Assembly: GCA_963766195.1 (NCBI GenBank) | Contig: CAVXYY010000008.1 | Location: 62,001-126,000, forward strand | Source: JAHEFT01 sp963766195 | GTDB lineage: Bacteria; Pseudomonadota; Gammaproteobacteria; Xanthomonadales; SZUA-36 | DNA length: 64,000 bases | Direction: 5' to 3' | Part shown: positions 26,435 through 36,534 of the stretch, piece by piece | Layout of the letters: the number at the start of each line of letters is the position of its first letter | How positions within the stretch are numbered: position 1 is the stretch's first letter | Made by a program: the position numbers and the translations under genes | The notes under the pieces: model-generated | Database searches by the model: none | What the model was told of the DNA's origin: nothing | Seen by the model: only the letters and a program-made list of their open reading frames with translations

Positions 26435-27342
26435 ATGTCGATGGGCGGCCCGGTCAGGCGCTCGAAAGCTTCCCGGTACTTCGCGGCGGTGGCTTCGATA
26501 ACCTCGGCCGGAATCGGCGGCGGTGGCGGCGTCTTGTCCCAGTCCAGCGTTTCCAGGTAATCCCTGACGAACTGTTTGTCGTAGCTCGGCGGGCTGGTGC
26601 CGGGCTGATAGGATTCCTCCGGCCAGAAGCGCGAGGAATCGGGTGTCAGCACTTCGTCCATCACGCGCAGGCGGCCGTCTTCGTCGATACCGAATTCAAA
26701 CTTCGTATCGGCGATGATGATACCGCGGGCAGCGGCATGTTCCACGGCGTACTGATAGATCCGGATGCTGCTTTCACGAACCTGCTTGGCCAATGAGTCT
26801 CCCAGCAGCTGCCGGGTGGTTTCGAAATCGATATTGACATCGTGCTGCCCGGCGGCAGCCTTGCTCGATGGCGTGAAAATGACCTCGGGCAGTTTGTCCG
26901 CCTGGCGCAGGCCAGGCGGCAGAGTGATGCCACAGATTGTGCCGGTCGCCTGGTAGTCTTTCCAGCCGGAACCGATGATATAACCCCGGACGACGGCCTC
27001 CAGCGGCAGGGGCTTCAAGCGTTTGACAACGACCGAGCGGTCACGGAGCACGGCCAGAACATCCGCGTCGTCAATGACCTCTTCGACACCGATGCCGCTC
27101 AGGTGATTGGGCACGATGTGCCGCGTGCGTTCGAACCAGAAATTGGCAATGCGTGTCAGGATTTCGCCCTTGCCCGGGATCGGGTCGTCCATCACGACGT
27201 CAAATGCTGAAAGCCGGTCTGAGGCAACGATCAGCATGTGCCGGTCATCGATGGCAAAACTGTCGCGGACTTTTCCCTGGTGAATCAGCGGATACTGCGT
27301 GACCAGGCCTGCGTGGTAGGGGGTTGCGTTTCCAGCGTTCAA
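26431..27342 (-). CDS. purC: Phosphoribosylaminoimidazole-succinocarboxamide synthase
   Basis: SAICAR synthase of purine synthesis, joining aspartate to CAIR with ATP. Family motifs are HQGKVRDSF, LIVASDRLSAFDVVM, VVKRLKPLPLEAVVRGYI, GSGWKDYQ, ADTKFEFGID and DEVLTPDSSRFW. About 303 residues, the longer type without fused PurE. The start is taken as TTG 27342, with AAGGA seven bases before it; the open frame runs on to 27390 without a better signal. The stop codon comes from the palindromic repeat at 26370. Confidence 0.94.
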   Translation of the reverse strand: MNAGNATPYHAGLVTQYPLIHQGKVRDSFAIDDRHMLIVASDRLSAFDVVMDDPIPGKGEILTRIANFWFERTRHIVPNHLSGIGVEEVIDDADVLAVLRDRSVVVKRLKPLPLEAVVRGYIIGSGWKDYQATGTICGITLPPGLRQADKLPEVIFTPSSKAAAGQHDVNIDFETTRQLLGDSLAKQVRESSIRIYQYAVEHAAARGIIIADTKFEFGIDEDGRLRVMDEVLTPDSSRFWPEESYQPGTSPPSYDKQFVRDYLETLDWDKTPPPPPIPAEVIEATAAKYREAFERLTGPPIDM

Positions 27343-27427
27343 AAAAATTCCTTGTCGTGACGTTTGGGTATGGGAGACTGTCAGCAGCAATTATATACTT
27401 CGTTGCCAGGTTTCCGGTATTCAGAAC

Positions 27428-28279
27428 ATGTCCGCAAATTCATTCAATATTCCACGCCACTGGTGGGGCAAAATCATCGGCGCTGTCCTCGGACTTTTCC
27501 GCGGGGGTATCAGCGGCGCCCTGATCGGCGCCCTGCTGGGACACATCGTGGACCGGTTCCTGGCAGGAATCGTCGGTGTGGGCTCCACCCAGAAGTCCTT
27601 TTTCGATGCCCTGTTCGCGACGCTGGGCCACCTCAGCAAGGCAGACGGGGCGGTGACCCAGGACGAAATCCGCATGGTCGAAACCCTGATGCAGAGGATG
27701 CAGATCACGGGCGAGGACCGGCAGCGCGCGATCCGCTTGTTCAACCTGGGAAAGCAGGCGGATTTCGATCTCGAAAAAACCCTGCACGTATTCGCCCAAC
27801 ACTCGGTGGTGCGCCAGGACCTGCGGCAAATGTTCACTCAAATCCTGGTGGAGGCTGCATTTTCCAGCGGTTCGATTACCCAGGCGGAGCAGGAAGTGCT
27901 GTTCCGGGTGGCCCGGTTGTTGCGGATTCCGGGGCCCGTTTTTGCCGCGATGCTGAATGCGCGGGGCGGCGCGGGTGGCTATGCCGGTCGTCCGGGAGCC
28001 GGGCAGCGCAGAGCAGGAAAGCAGATCGGAAGCCTGGCCCAGGCCTATGCGCACCTGGGATTGGAAAGTAAAGCGACCGATGCAGAGGTAAAAAAAGCCT
28101 ACCGCAAGCTGGTCAGCCAGTACCATCCGGACAAACTGGTTTCCCGCGGCCTGCCGGAGGAAATGATGGAAATGGCGAAAACCCGCGTGCGTGAAATCAA
28201 CACGGCCTATGATCAGATCAAGCAGGCTCGCGGATTTATTCTAGGGCCTGTTGAAATATCCAAATCAGGGCTTGTATAG
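27428..28279 (+). CDS. djlA: DnaJ-like co-chaperone DjlA
   Basis: Membrane-anchored J-protein that stimulates DnaK. An N-terminal glycine-rich transmembrane helix (GKIIGAVLGLFRGGISGALIGALLG) is followed by a TerB-like helical domain at about residues 50-165 (FFDALFATLGHLSKADGAVTQDEI) and, after a Gly/Arg linker, a C-terminal J domain (AYAHLGLESKATDAEVKKAYRKL) with the required HPD motif in QYHPDKL. The order TM, TerB-like, J matches DjlA. ATG 27428 is 85 bases from the divergent purC start. Confidence 0.93.
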   Translation: MSANSFNIPRHWWGKIIGAVLGLFRGGISGALIGALLGHIVDRFLAGIVGVGSTQKSFFDALFATLGHLSKADGAVTQDEIRMVETLMQRMQITGEDRQRAIRLFNLGKQADFDLEKTLHVFAQHSVVRQDLRQMFTQILVEAAFSSGSITQAEQEVLFRVARLLRIPGPVFAAMLNARGGAGGYAGRPGAGQRRAGKQIGSLAQAYAHLGLESKATDAEVKKAYRKLVSQYHPDKLVSRGLPEEMMEMAKTRVREINTAYDQIKQARGFILGPVEISKSGLV

Positions 28280-28312
28280 AAGTATGATTAAAGCTACTGC
28301 ATGGGGAAGATC

Positions 28313-28783
28313 ATGAAGCAAGAGATTCAGTTTACCCTCAACGGCGAACCGCTGAAGCTGGAATCCGAACCCGGGCGGCCGCTGCTCTGGGTCCTGCGCG
28401 GCGACCTGGCCCTGACGGGCACAAAATATGGCTGTGGCGAAGGGTTTTGCGGCGCCTGCACGGTGCTGGTGGACGGACAGGCCGGGAGGGCCTGTGTCCT
28501 GTCGCTGGAGGACGTCGCGGGAAAGGCTGTTACCACGATCGAGGGACTCGCTAACGGCGACACGCTGCACCCGGTCCAGAATGCCTTCATCGAACACGAT
28601 GCCCTGCAGTGTGGCTACTGTACTTCCGGCATGATCATGACATCGGTCGCCCTGGTCGCAGGGAATCCGCAAGCCAGCGAAGCGGAAATCATCGCAGGGC
28701 TGGATGCCAACCTCTGCCGCTGCGGCGCTCACAAGCGGATTCTCGAGGCGGTCCTGTCTGTTACCCGGGAAGCAAAGGCCTGA
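28313..28783 (+). CDS. [2Fe-2S] subunit of isoquinoline 1-oxidoreductase-like Mo-hydroxylase (module 2)
   Basis: 156 residues, homologous to the gene at 22116. Cluster sites are CGEGFCGACTVLVDG and CGYCTSGMIM with LCRCGAHKRI. Twelve bases separate it from the Mo-binding subunit gene. ATG 28313 follows GGGGA; an in-frame ATG at 28301 is possible. The second such module within 7 kb. Confidence 0.92.
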   Translation: MKQEIQFTLNGEPLKLESEPGRPLLWVLRGDLALTGTKYGCGEGFCGACTVLVDGQAGRACVLSLEDVAGKAVTTIEGLANGDTLHPVQNAFIEHDALQCGYCTSGMIMTSVALVAGNPQASEAEIIAGLDANLCRCGAHKRILEAVLSVTREAKA

Positions 28784-28795
28784 TCGGAGAAGACC

Positions 28796-30944
28796 ATGCA
28801 CGAATTTCATCCCAACGAAGAAAACCAGCCATCCACATCCGGCAAGCTGGACAGGCGCGAATTCCTGAAGCGGGTCGGCGGTGGGGTGGTCGTTCTGTTC
28901 ACCACTGTCCCGCGCTTCAGCAACGCAAATGCTGCTCCATCGCAGAGTCCGGCGGAACCGGCTTTCAACGCCTACCTGCGAATTGGCGAGGACGGCCGGG
29001 TGACGTGTTTTACCGGCAAGATCGAGATGGGACAGGGGATTGTCACATCCTTGCCGCAGATGCTGGCCGACGAACTCGACGTCGCGGTCGGGAAAATCGA
29101 CATGATCATGGGTGACACCGATCGATGCCCGTTCGACCAGGGCACCTGGGGTTCACTCACAACGCGGGTATTCGGGCCTGAATTGCGCGCCGCCGGGGCG
29201 CAGGCGCGACACGTGTTACTTGAACTTGCCAGCGAGCATCTGGGCGTACCGCTGGACCGGTTGGAAGTCAGCGACGGCACGGTTTTCGACCGGACCGAGC
29301 CCGGCCGCAAGGTATCCTACGCAGCACTGACGAAAGGCCGGGCGATCAGCCGGGACCTGTCGATGCCTGTTGCGACCAAAACGGCACCAGGCTACAAGGT
29401 CATGGGAACCTCGTTGACCCGCCGCGATTCCCTGGAAAAAGTCACCGGAAAGGCCATGTATGCGGCCGACATACGCTTGCCGGGCATGCTGCATGCCCGC
29501 ATCCTTCGCCCACCCGCGCACGGTGCAAGCCTGGAGCAAATTGATCGTCCGGCAGCCGAAGCGCTGGATGGTGTGCGCGTGGTGCGCGACGGCGACCTGG
29601 TCGCTGTCCTGCATGAACAGCGCGATGTTGCCGACCGCGCAATCGCGATGATCAAGACGAATTACTCCGTACCCGATCCGGGCTTCGATAACCGCACCGT
29701 GTATGAACACCTGATGCAGATGGCGCCGGCAGGCGACCTTATTGTCGAAGGCGGGAACCTGGAACAGGGTGAGAGAATGGCCGCGGAGGTGTTCGAGGAG
29801 ACCTACCTCAACGCTTACGTGGCGCATGCGCCGATTGAGCCGCATGCAGCACTGGCCAGCATGGAGGATGGCCGCATGACGGTCTGGGCATCCACCCAGA
29901 GCCCCTTCGGTCTGAAGCGGCAATTGGTCTCGGAGCTGGGCTTGCCCGAGAGCCAGGTACGGGTTATCACCCCGTTTGTGGGTGGCGGATTTGGCGGCAA
30001 GGGGAGCAGCCTCCAGGGGGTACAAGCCGCCCGCCTGGCGCAAATTGTTCAGCGGCCGGTGCAGGTGTTCTGGACCCGCGAGGATGAGTTTTTTTGGGAT
30101 ACCTATCGTCCCGCAGCCATCGTCAAGATTCGATCCGGCCTGACGGACCAGGGAGCCCCGGCATTTTGGGACTATCGCGTTTACTATGCCGGAGCCCGGG
30201 GCAGCGAACAGCCGTATGACTTCCCGGCCCACCGCACGGTGGCGCACAGCCGTGGCTGGGGTGCTCCGCCGGGGTCGCATCCGTTTGCAACCGGTGCCTG
30301 GCGGGCGCCGGCAGCCAATACCAATGCCTTTGCACGCGAGCAGCAAATAGACATCATGGCTGTCCGTGCCGGCATTGACCCATTGGCGTTTCGTTTACAG
30401 CATTGCAGTGATCAGAAGTACCAGGGTGTCCTCAAAGCTGTTGCTGAAAGGTTCGACTGGAAGCCCGTCGACGGGCATCGCGGACGGGGCATCGGACTGG
30501 CCTGCGGCATTGATGCAGACACGGTCGTTGCGACCATGGCTGAAGTCGAGGTAGATCGCTCGAAGCGGCCGGGTCAAGGTCAAGCGGGTGGTTTGCGCGC
30601 AGGACATGGGGCTGGTCGTTAACCCGGCCGGGGCAACCATCCAGATGGAGGGTTGCATCACGATGGGACTGGGTTACGCCCTGACGGAGGAGCAGCGTTT
30701 TCGCGGCGGCGAGATACTCGACCTGAATTTCGACCGTTATGAGCTGCCGCGCTTTTCCGGGCTGCCCGTGATCGAAACGATACTGATCGACTCGGCCGAT
30801 CCCGAGCCCCACGGTGGCGGCGAGCCGGCCATCATCACGATGGGCGCGGTTATCGCCAATGCCATCTTCGATGCCGTCGGGGTGCGGCTGTTCGAGCTGC
30901 CAATGACACCCGACAGGGTGAAGGCGGCCCTGGAGTCGGCGTAA
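28796..30944 (+). CDS. Molybdopterin-binding subunit of isoquinoline 1-oxidoreductase-like hydroxylase (module 2, one frameshift)
   Basis: A Tat-type leader (DRREFLKRVGGGVVVLFTTV) precedes the catalytic chain. Mo-cofactor motifs are KIEMGQGIVTSLPQM, FVGGGFGGKGSS, GAWRAP (substrate-site Arg) and, beyond the shift, GGGEPAIITMGAVIANAIFDAVG with the catalytic Glu. As sequenced the frame ends early at 30622. An extra A at 30563-30564 (cgAagcgg) explains it: removing it gives VDRSSGRVKVKRVVCAQDMGLVVNP, a family-typical continuation to 30944. Module 1 ends GEPGVPP, and this one ends GEPAIIT, so the two belong to different subgroups and probably have different substrates. Confidence 0.87.
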
Positions 30945-30957
30945 GCCTGAGATTTTT

Positions 30958-32092
30958 TCAGGATGCTTTTCGCAGAGCTGAAAAGAAGCGCTCGATGTCT
31001 TCTTCAGTGGTATACAGATGCGGCGCAATCCGGATGGACTCGCCCCTGACGCTGACGAATATTTTTTGCTGCGCCAACAGCTTCGGCAATTCTTTGCGAA
31101 AACCGCCGGGTTTTGAAATCCCCACCAGGTGGGGCGCCCTGACGTTCCGGGGTGCGACAACAAGTCCGGCTTCCTGCGCCCGGTCGGCGATGTCATCGGT
31201 TTTGGCCCGCAACGTCGTCGCAATATTTTCAACCCCCCAATCCAGTATCTGCTCCAGGGCGGCCGCTGCAATCGGAGACAGGATGAAATTGCTGCTTTCA
31301 CCCATATCAAACCGCCTGGCGCCTCCCTGGTAATCCTCCCGGTAATCCACCAGGCGCGAAAAATCCTCGGAACCCGACCGGTTCATCCAGTTCTCTTCCA
31401 GGCCGGTGCCGCCGTGCCACCTCGGATCCACGTAGCAAAACCCGAAACTGTATGGCCCGAGCAGCCACTTGTGTGCCCCAGCCACCAGGAAATCCGGCTG
31501 CACCCGTTTAACCGAAAACGGCATGGCGCCCAGCGACTGGATACCGTCTACCACCAGGGCGGCTCCGCTGGACCGGCACTCTCTGCCAATTTTCTCAATA
31601 TCGATCAGGGTGCCGTCCGTCCAATGACAGTTGGGGATTGCGACGACAGCGGTATCGTCCGTTATGCTCTCGAGCAGAGCAGATGTCCAGTCATTGTCCG
31701 CCGGTCGCGGCACTGTTTTCACGACGGCATTTTTCTCGACCTGCCAGCTTGTGCCAGCTGTAAACATTCGAAGGAAACTGGTCCTGCAGGACGATGATGG
31801 ACTGGCCTTTTTCGACCGGCAGGTTTTTTGCCGCCAGCGCAATGCCATAGGACACCGCGGGAATGATGGCGACACAGTCCGGGTCACAGCCGATTATCCG
31901 GGCAAACAAACCGCGTACCGTCTCGACCGACTGGAAAAAATCCTTCGATGAAATGGTCCACGGATTTTGCTTGGCTTGAATGGCATCCCTGCCTGCCTTG
32001 GCTGCAGCATGGAGCAAGGGGGCAGTGTAGGCGACGTTCAAATAGGAAACATCGTCCGGCAGATCAAACAAGTGACGCTGGTTGGGTATCAT
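30958..32092 (-). CDS. Class V aminotransferase family PLP enzyme (one frameshift)
   Basis: Cysteine-desulfurase/isopenicillin-N-epimerase-like fold. The N-terminal piece (DVSYLNVAYTAPLL, PAVSYGIALAAKNL) and the C-terminal piece (VAIPNCHWTDGTLIDIEKIG, VVDGIQSLGAMPF, GAHKWLLGPYSFGF with the PLP Lys) are in different frames. One extra base at the CC of 31740-31741 joins them as SNVYSWHKLA then VEKNAVVKTV. The size (about 378 residues) fits the family. The substrate is unknown. It is transcribed away from rpe across a 67-base gap and converges with the Mo-hydroxylase gene. Confidence 0.85.
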
Positions 32093-32159
32093 GGGACTAG
32101 GACCTGTTAACTAGCCCTAATATACTTAAAATCAGTGCAGCTCACTAACGGAGACCACC

Positions 32160-32843
32160 ATGAAACAATCAACCATCATCTCACCATCCATTCTTTCGGC
32201 AGACTTTGCACGGCTGGGTGATGACGTGAAGAAGGTGCTGGATGCCGGGGCGGACTGGGTGCACTTCGACGTGATGGATAATCACTATGTGCCCAACCTG
32301 ACGTTTGGTCCGATGATCTGCAGCGCCCTGCGCGCTTACGGCATCAAGGCGCCGATCGATGTGCACCTGATGGTGGAGCCGGTGGACGAACTGGTTTCGC
32401 TGTTCGCCAAGGCGGGCGCCACGCTGATCAGTTTCCACCCCGAAGCCAGCCGGCACGTTGACCGGACCATCCAGTTGATCCGGGAACACGGCTGCAAACC
32501 GGGCCTGGTGCTGAATCCTTCAACCCCGCTGGGGCAACTCCACTGGACCCTGGAAAAACTGGACATGGTCCTGTTGATGTCGGTGAATCCCGGGTTCGGC
32601 GGCCAGTCATTCATTCCGCACGTGCTGGACAAGGTCCGCAAGGTGCGCGAGATGATCGACGGGACCGGCCGCGACATCCGTCTCGAGATCGATGGCGGGA
32701 TCACGGTCAACAACGTCAGTGAGGTGGCAGCCGCCGGGGTGGACACCTTTGTGTCTGGATCGGCCATTTTCGGCTCGGCCGACTACCGGGCGACGATCAG
32801 CCGGATGAGGGCTGACGCGGAGGCTCAAACGGTGTCGCGGTAA
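32160..32843 (+). CDS. rpe: Ribulose-phosphate 3-epimerase
   Basis: Interconverts ribulose 5-phosphate and xylulose 5-phosphate. 227 residues, TIM barrel. Motifs are ISPSILSADFARLG, WVHFDVMDNHYVPNLTFGP (metal-ligand His and Asp), DVHLMVE, SVNPGFGGQSFIP, and LEIDGGITVNN with a catalytic Asp. The last 47 bases overlap the end of the convergent sortase gene, so the C-terminal residues (ADAEAQTVSR) are constrained by both. In many Proteobacteria rpe, gph and trpE lie together; here trpE is 6 kb away with the sortase locus between. Confidence 0.96.
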   Translation: MKQSTIISPSILSADFARLGDDVKKVLDAGADWVHFDVMDNHYVPNLTFGPMICSALRAYGIKAPIDVHLMVEPVDELVSLFAKAGATLISFHPEASRHVDRTIQLIREHGCKPGLVLNPSTPLGQLHWTLEKLDMVLLMSVNPGFGGQSFIPHVLDKVRKVREMIDGTGRDIRLEIDGGITVNNVSEVAAAGVDTFVSGSAIFGSADYRATISRMRADAEAQTVSR

Positions 32844-33390
32844 CCACGTAACGAAGCGGACCGCCGGCTTGCAGGCTGTCAAAGGGATAGCAGGTGACCA
32901 GGCTGATCCGGTCCATGCCGGGATCGATGACCAGGTCCCGGAACCTGCTGTCGACTACCTCGATATAGCGCACCTCGTACCACCGGCTGGACTCACGCGT
33001 CGTCAGCCTGACCCGGTCGCCGGCCTGTAAAAATTCCAGGAAACGGAAGTGGGTGTCGCGGTGTCCGCTGATGACCCGGTCACGGCCGTTCAGCGTACCG
33101 TCGACAAAAACCGGGCCGAATGCCAGGTTCCGTCCGGAATTTCCCGCCAGCACCACTTGCCGGATCCCTCTCGCCGGAACGGAAAGTATCGCGCCGGCGT
33201 GGGTGTCCGCCCATGGCCATGGCCTGGAATCCGGGTCGCCGCTGAGCGTCTTTTCCCAGCTCCGTTCGATCAGCCATTGGGCCAGTTCAGCCTTGACCGG
33301 AATCCAGGCAGCCTGAACCAGCAAAAGCAGGGAAAAAAGAGCGGCGGTGGAGGGCACCGCCGCGTAAAGCCAATGACCGGGTTTCTTCAT
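32797..33390 (-). CDS. Sortase, Gram-negative (class GN) type
   Basis: Cysteine transpeptidase of the proteobacterial dedicated sortase system, cutting a C-terminal sorting signal and joining the target to an acceptor amine. From ATG 33390 it has 197 residues: an N-terminal membrane anchor (LYAAVPSTAALFSLLLLVQAAWIP) and a sortase barrel. The catalytic triad is His110 (SGHRDTHFRFL), Cys167 (LVTCYPF) and Arg180 (GGPLRYVVTA). The start overlaps the stop of the target gene by four bases (ATGA), so the two are translated together. The GHRDTHF and TCYPFD contexts distinguish it from Gram-positive housekeeping sortases. It acts at the periplasmic face. Confidence 0.95.
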   Translation of the reverse strand: MKKPGHWLYAAVPSTAALFSLLLLVQAAWIPVKAELAQWLIERSWEKTLSGDPDSRPWPWADTHAGAILSVPARGIRQVVLAGNSGRNLAFGPVFVDGTLNGRDRVISGHRDTHFRFLEFLQAGDRVRLTTRESSRWYEVRYIEVVDSRFRDLVIDPGMDRISLVTCYPFDSLQAGGPLRYVVTATPFEPPRQPSSG

Positions 33391-35588
33391 GCAACGGAAG
33401 ATGTCATCGGCGAGCGATAGCCACCGGCGCCCAACAACATGCCGGTGGCGACAAATAGTGAGAACATGGCCAGCAGGCATTGTGCCAGCCATCCCGTGGC
33501 CGTTCCTGAAAACCCGGACGCCATGCCGCTGCCCGCCGGCAGCAGGCTGGGTATGTTTTCCGGTTCCAGATCCCGGCTTCCCGGCCGCGAGGGTGTCTTA
33601 TCGACCGCGACCAGGCTCGTGTAGCGGGTGAGCAGGCCGAACTCGAGGGCCACATCCAGCACCGTCGCGCGGACGGTCTCCGCGTCGGTTCCAAACAAGC
33701 GGCTGTCCTCCAGGGCTTCGACCTTGCTGCGCGCCCACAGGGACGCCAGGTTTTCGCTCCCGGCCACCGGGAGCAGCCGGCTTTCCATTTCCCAGTTGTC
33801 GCCGTCCAGTTCCCCGCACACGGTCACCTGGCGGGGTTCGTGCGGCAGGCGGGCATACAGCCAGAGTGGTTCACCGGCGTACAGGTCAGGGATTATCTCG
33901 GGGTAAAATTCGGCGTCCATCCCCCAGTCGACACAAAGATTCTTGATCGCCGGGTTTTCGATCCGCGACCACAGTCCGGCAATCCGCTCCTCCACTTCTT
34001 CTAGGCGGCCGATATGGGTGTGGCTGCCGCGGCCAATTTCAGCTGCTTTGCGCATGAACCAGGCATTGGGCGCCGAGCCGATGGATACGGTGAACAGCCG
34101 GCTATCGCGCAGTTCCTCACCGACCTGGAGCAGGAGCTCCTGCTCGTTTCCGACGCTGCCATCGGTGACGAACACGATCTGGCGCAACAGCCCGTTTTGT
34201 TCCGGCAAGTTCATTGCCTTGCGGCAGGGCCGGCGCCATCACCGTGCCGCCGTTGGCCGAGAGGCCGTCGATAAACCCGTTCGCCTCTTCCAGGTATGCG
34301 GGATAAGCCGGAACCGACTCTCTCCACAACAGTTCACTGTCGGAACTGAAGCGGACCAGGTTAAAGCGGTCATCCGGGCCCAGGAACTGCAGGCCCAGTT
34401 TCAGAGCGGCCTTGGCCTGCACCAGCGACGTTCCTTCCATCGAACCCGACGTATCAATCACGAACACCACTTCCCTGGACTGGGGAGAAATGGCTTCCGC
34501 CAGGGGCGGGGCCAGCATCAGCATTGCGTAGACGAATTCACCGTCGTCAAAAGTGGAAAGGGTGGACTCCGGCGCAGTTCCGAATTCGGGAGTCCAAACC
34601 AGTTCGAAGACCCGGTCGGTCCGGGTGTCCGGATCGGTGAGAACAATACGATAGCCATTGAGCGAAGGGTGGATGTCGACGTCGTGGTAGCGGCTCTCGA
34701 TACTCGTCAGCGCCATCTCGCTGCGCAGGTCCACATCGATAACCAGCCGGTGATCATCGATTGAAGATTGCACGAGCGGCCCGCCGGAGCTGTGGGAGTT
34801 GTGGGAGTTGTGGGAGCCGGCCTTGCCGGCGATGAGTAAGGGATTTGTATCTGCCTGGCCAATCTCAAATCGCGGCGTAAAGGTCAGCGGAATCTGCAGG
34901 CTGAAGGATCCGTCGCGGTAATCGACCCGGGCCAGGAAACTGATGGATACGCGGATCTCGTCACCCGGCCCGATGTTGGCCAGCCGGGTCTCGAACTGGT
35001 TGCTTCGTTGCTGTTCCACCAGGGAAGCGATTTTGCCGCAAGATTTGGCCTGCTGGTACTGGCGGCGGGCCTGTTCTTTTCCCGGATTTCGCCTTCCAGC
35101 ACACGATCGCCCACTTCCACGCGCATCCGGTCAACAGCCGCACCCGGCGGCAGCGGGTAGCGGTAGATTGCCTCGGCCCAGTCTGTGCCGGTATTGGAAA
35201 ATACCTGGGTGACTTCGACCCGTGCCGTCAGCCCGGTGATTTCGACCTGGATGTCGGTATCCAGCGCAACCGTCCGTTGCATCGCCGCCTTGTCCTGAAA
35301 TTCGAGGCCGAAGAATCCGTCGCCCGGTCCGTCAGCCCGCGCGGTTTCCACCCGAATGATCAGCAGCACCAGCAGAACGGCCGAAAGGATCAGCAAGGCC
35401 CGGTCCTGCCAGTTCAAGGAGTCTCGCTTCCCTCGGGGGGCACTCTTATCGCGCGGTTCATTCGGCGATCGCCGGGTTGCCTGCGGCTTTGCCGGCCTGC
35501 GGTTCCTGGCCAGGCGCCGGGCAAAGGTCCAATGGTTGCGCCAGGCGTCGGCTTCGAGTTCGTCTCTGATTGAAGATTGATGGGGCAT
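33387..35588 (-). CDS. VIT-VWA sortase target protein of marine Proteobacteria (two frameshifts)
   Basis: Predicted sole substrate of the adjacent sortase. About 733 residues: a basic N-terminus and long signal anchor (LLILSAVLLVLLIIRVETARA), a VIT domain at about 150-265 (ITGLTARVEVTQVFSN, YRYPLPPGAAVD), then a VWA domain with the metal-ion adhesion site FVIDTSGSMEG and a later Thr in ANGGTVMAP. At the C-terminus, LLPAGS is followed by a hydrophobic helix (WLAQCLLAMFSLFVATGMLL) and a basic tail, a sorting-signal layout with a degenerate motif. Two single-base indels split it: one A missing at 35077-35080 (restores EIREKEQARRQYQQAKSCGK) and one extra base at 34223 (restores PALRKAMNLPEQ). A palindromic-repeat remnant lies between the VIT and VWA domains. 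GGAG precedes ATG 35588. Confidence 0.9.
34785..34830. repeat. 9-base tandem repeat plus REP half-element inside the sortase target gene
   Basis: gtgggagtt is repeated about three times and runs into gtgggagccggccttgccggcgatgag, whose ggccttgccgg core and gtgggag start look like a single REP arm of a type common in Pseudomonas. On the coding strand it encodes SHNSHNSHS. It lies between the VIT and VWA domains and keeps the frame. Confidence 0.6.
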
Positions 35589-35808
35589 TTCCAACTCCGA
35601 ATTGATTCCGGCATTAACTATTCGCCGGCGATGGAATCCATTTAACGACAGTGATATGCCGTGAACGTGGCCATATGTGACAGAGCAGCGTTCGAATTCG
35701 GGCAAGCTTGTGGCAACCGCCGGTTCCGGGCCCACCGGCGATTCACGCGAGCGCGTGCGGGACGTATGATGAGGTCATGAAAACGGGCAGCAGCGCCCGG
35801 GAGGATTC
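35589..35808. promoter_or_regulatory. Divergent promoter region of the sortase locus
   Basis: The 220 bases between the target gene start (35588) and pdsR (35809) must hold promoters for both directions. There is a near-palindrome cggtgatt...cgccggcg (about 35605-35650), but no site I would call with confidence. Contains no gene. Confidence 0.35.
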
Positions 35809-36534
35809 ATGTCACGACATATCGCGATCGTCGAGGATGAAGCGACCATCCGGCACAACTACGAAGATGCCTTGCGACGCTTTGGATACCAGGTATCCGG
35901 TTATGGCGACAAGCATTCCGCGCTTGCCGCGCTGAAAAGGCGGCTGCCGGACCTGGTCATCATCGATGTTGGACTCGGGGACGACGTCGAAGGCGGGTTC
36001 GAACTGTGCCGCGAACTGCGCAGCCTGTCGCGGAGCCTGCCGATCATTTTTCTGACCGCGCGGGACTCCGACCTGGATGTTATTTCGGGTTTGCGTCTCG
36101 GCGCCGACGACTACCTGACCAAGGACATCAGTCTGCAGCACCTGGTGGCTCGCGTCGTCGCGCTGTTTCGCAGGGTCGAAGCCTTGTCGGGAGGCGTGAG
36201 CAGCGAACAGCTGCTGGAACGGGGGCCCCTGAAATTCTCGGTGGAGCGGATGGAGGTCAGCTGGAACGGCGTGCCCGTGCCCCTGACGGTTACTGAATTC
36301 TGGCTCATCCATTCACTGATCCGTCATCCCGGGCATGTCAGAACACGCGCGCAGTTGATGGACGACGCCAATGTGCTGGTGGATGACCAGACCATCACGA
36401 GTCACATCAAGCGAATCCGGCGCAAGTTTGTCCAGGCCGACGCCGGCTTCGACCGGCTGGACACGGTCTACGGGGCGGGGTATCGCTGGAAGCCTGAACG
36501 CCGCCAGCGCGAGGGAAGTCTCCGGCGAAATGGG
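35809..36534 (+). CDS. pdsR: Response regulator of proteobacterial dedicated sortase system
   Basis: OmpR-type regulator, one of the dedicated partners of the Gram-negative sortase locus. Receiver domain: IAIVEDEATIRHNYEDAL, phospho-acceptor Asp53 (VIIDVGLGDD), FLTARDSDLDVISGLRLGADDYLTKD. Winged helix: TVTEFWLIHSLIRHPGHVRTRAQLM, VDDQTITSHIKRIRRKF, ending DTVYGAGYRW. The position, divergent from the sortase target, and the VDDQTITSHIKRIRRKF recognition helix fit PdsR. There is no stop codon between this gene and the kinase: the frame passes straight through KPERRQREGS into the kinase Met at 36535. A one-base change near 36492 would open a TGA right after YRW, so a lost stop by indel is likely. 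Confidence 0.85.

Noticed and set aside
29216..30346. 376-codon minus-strand open frame within the second Mo-hydroxylase gene
   Set aside because: Shadow of a gene with a catalytic motif set; no ribosome-binding site and no known product.
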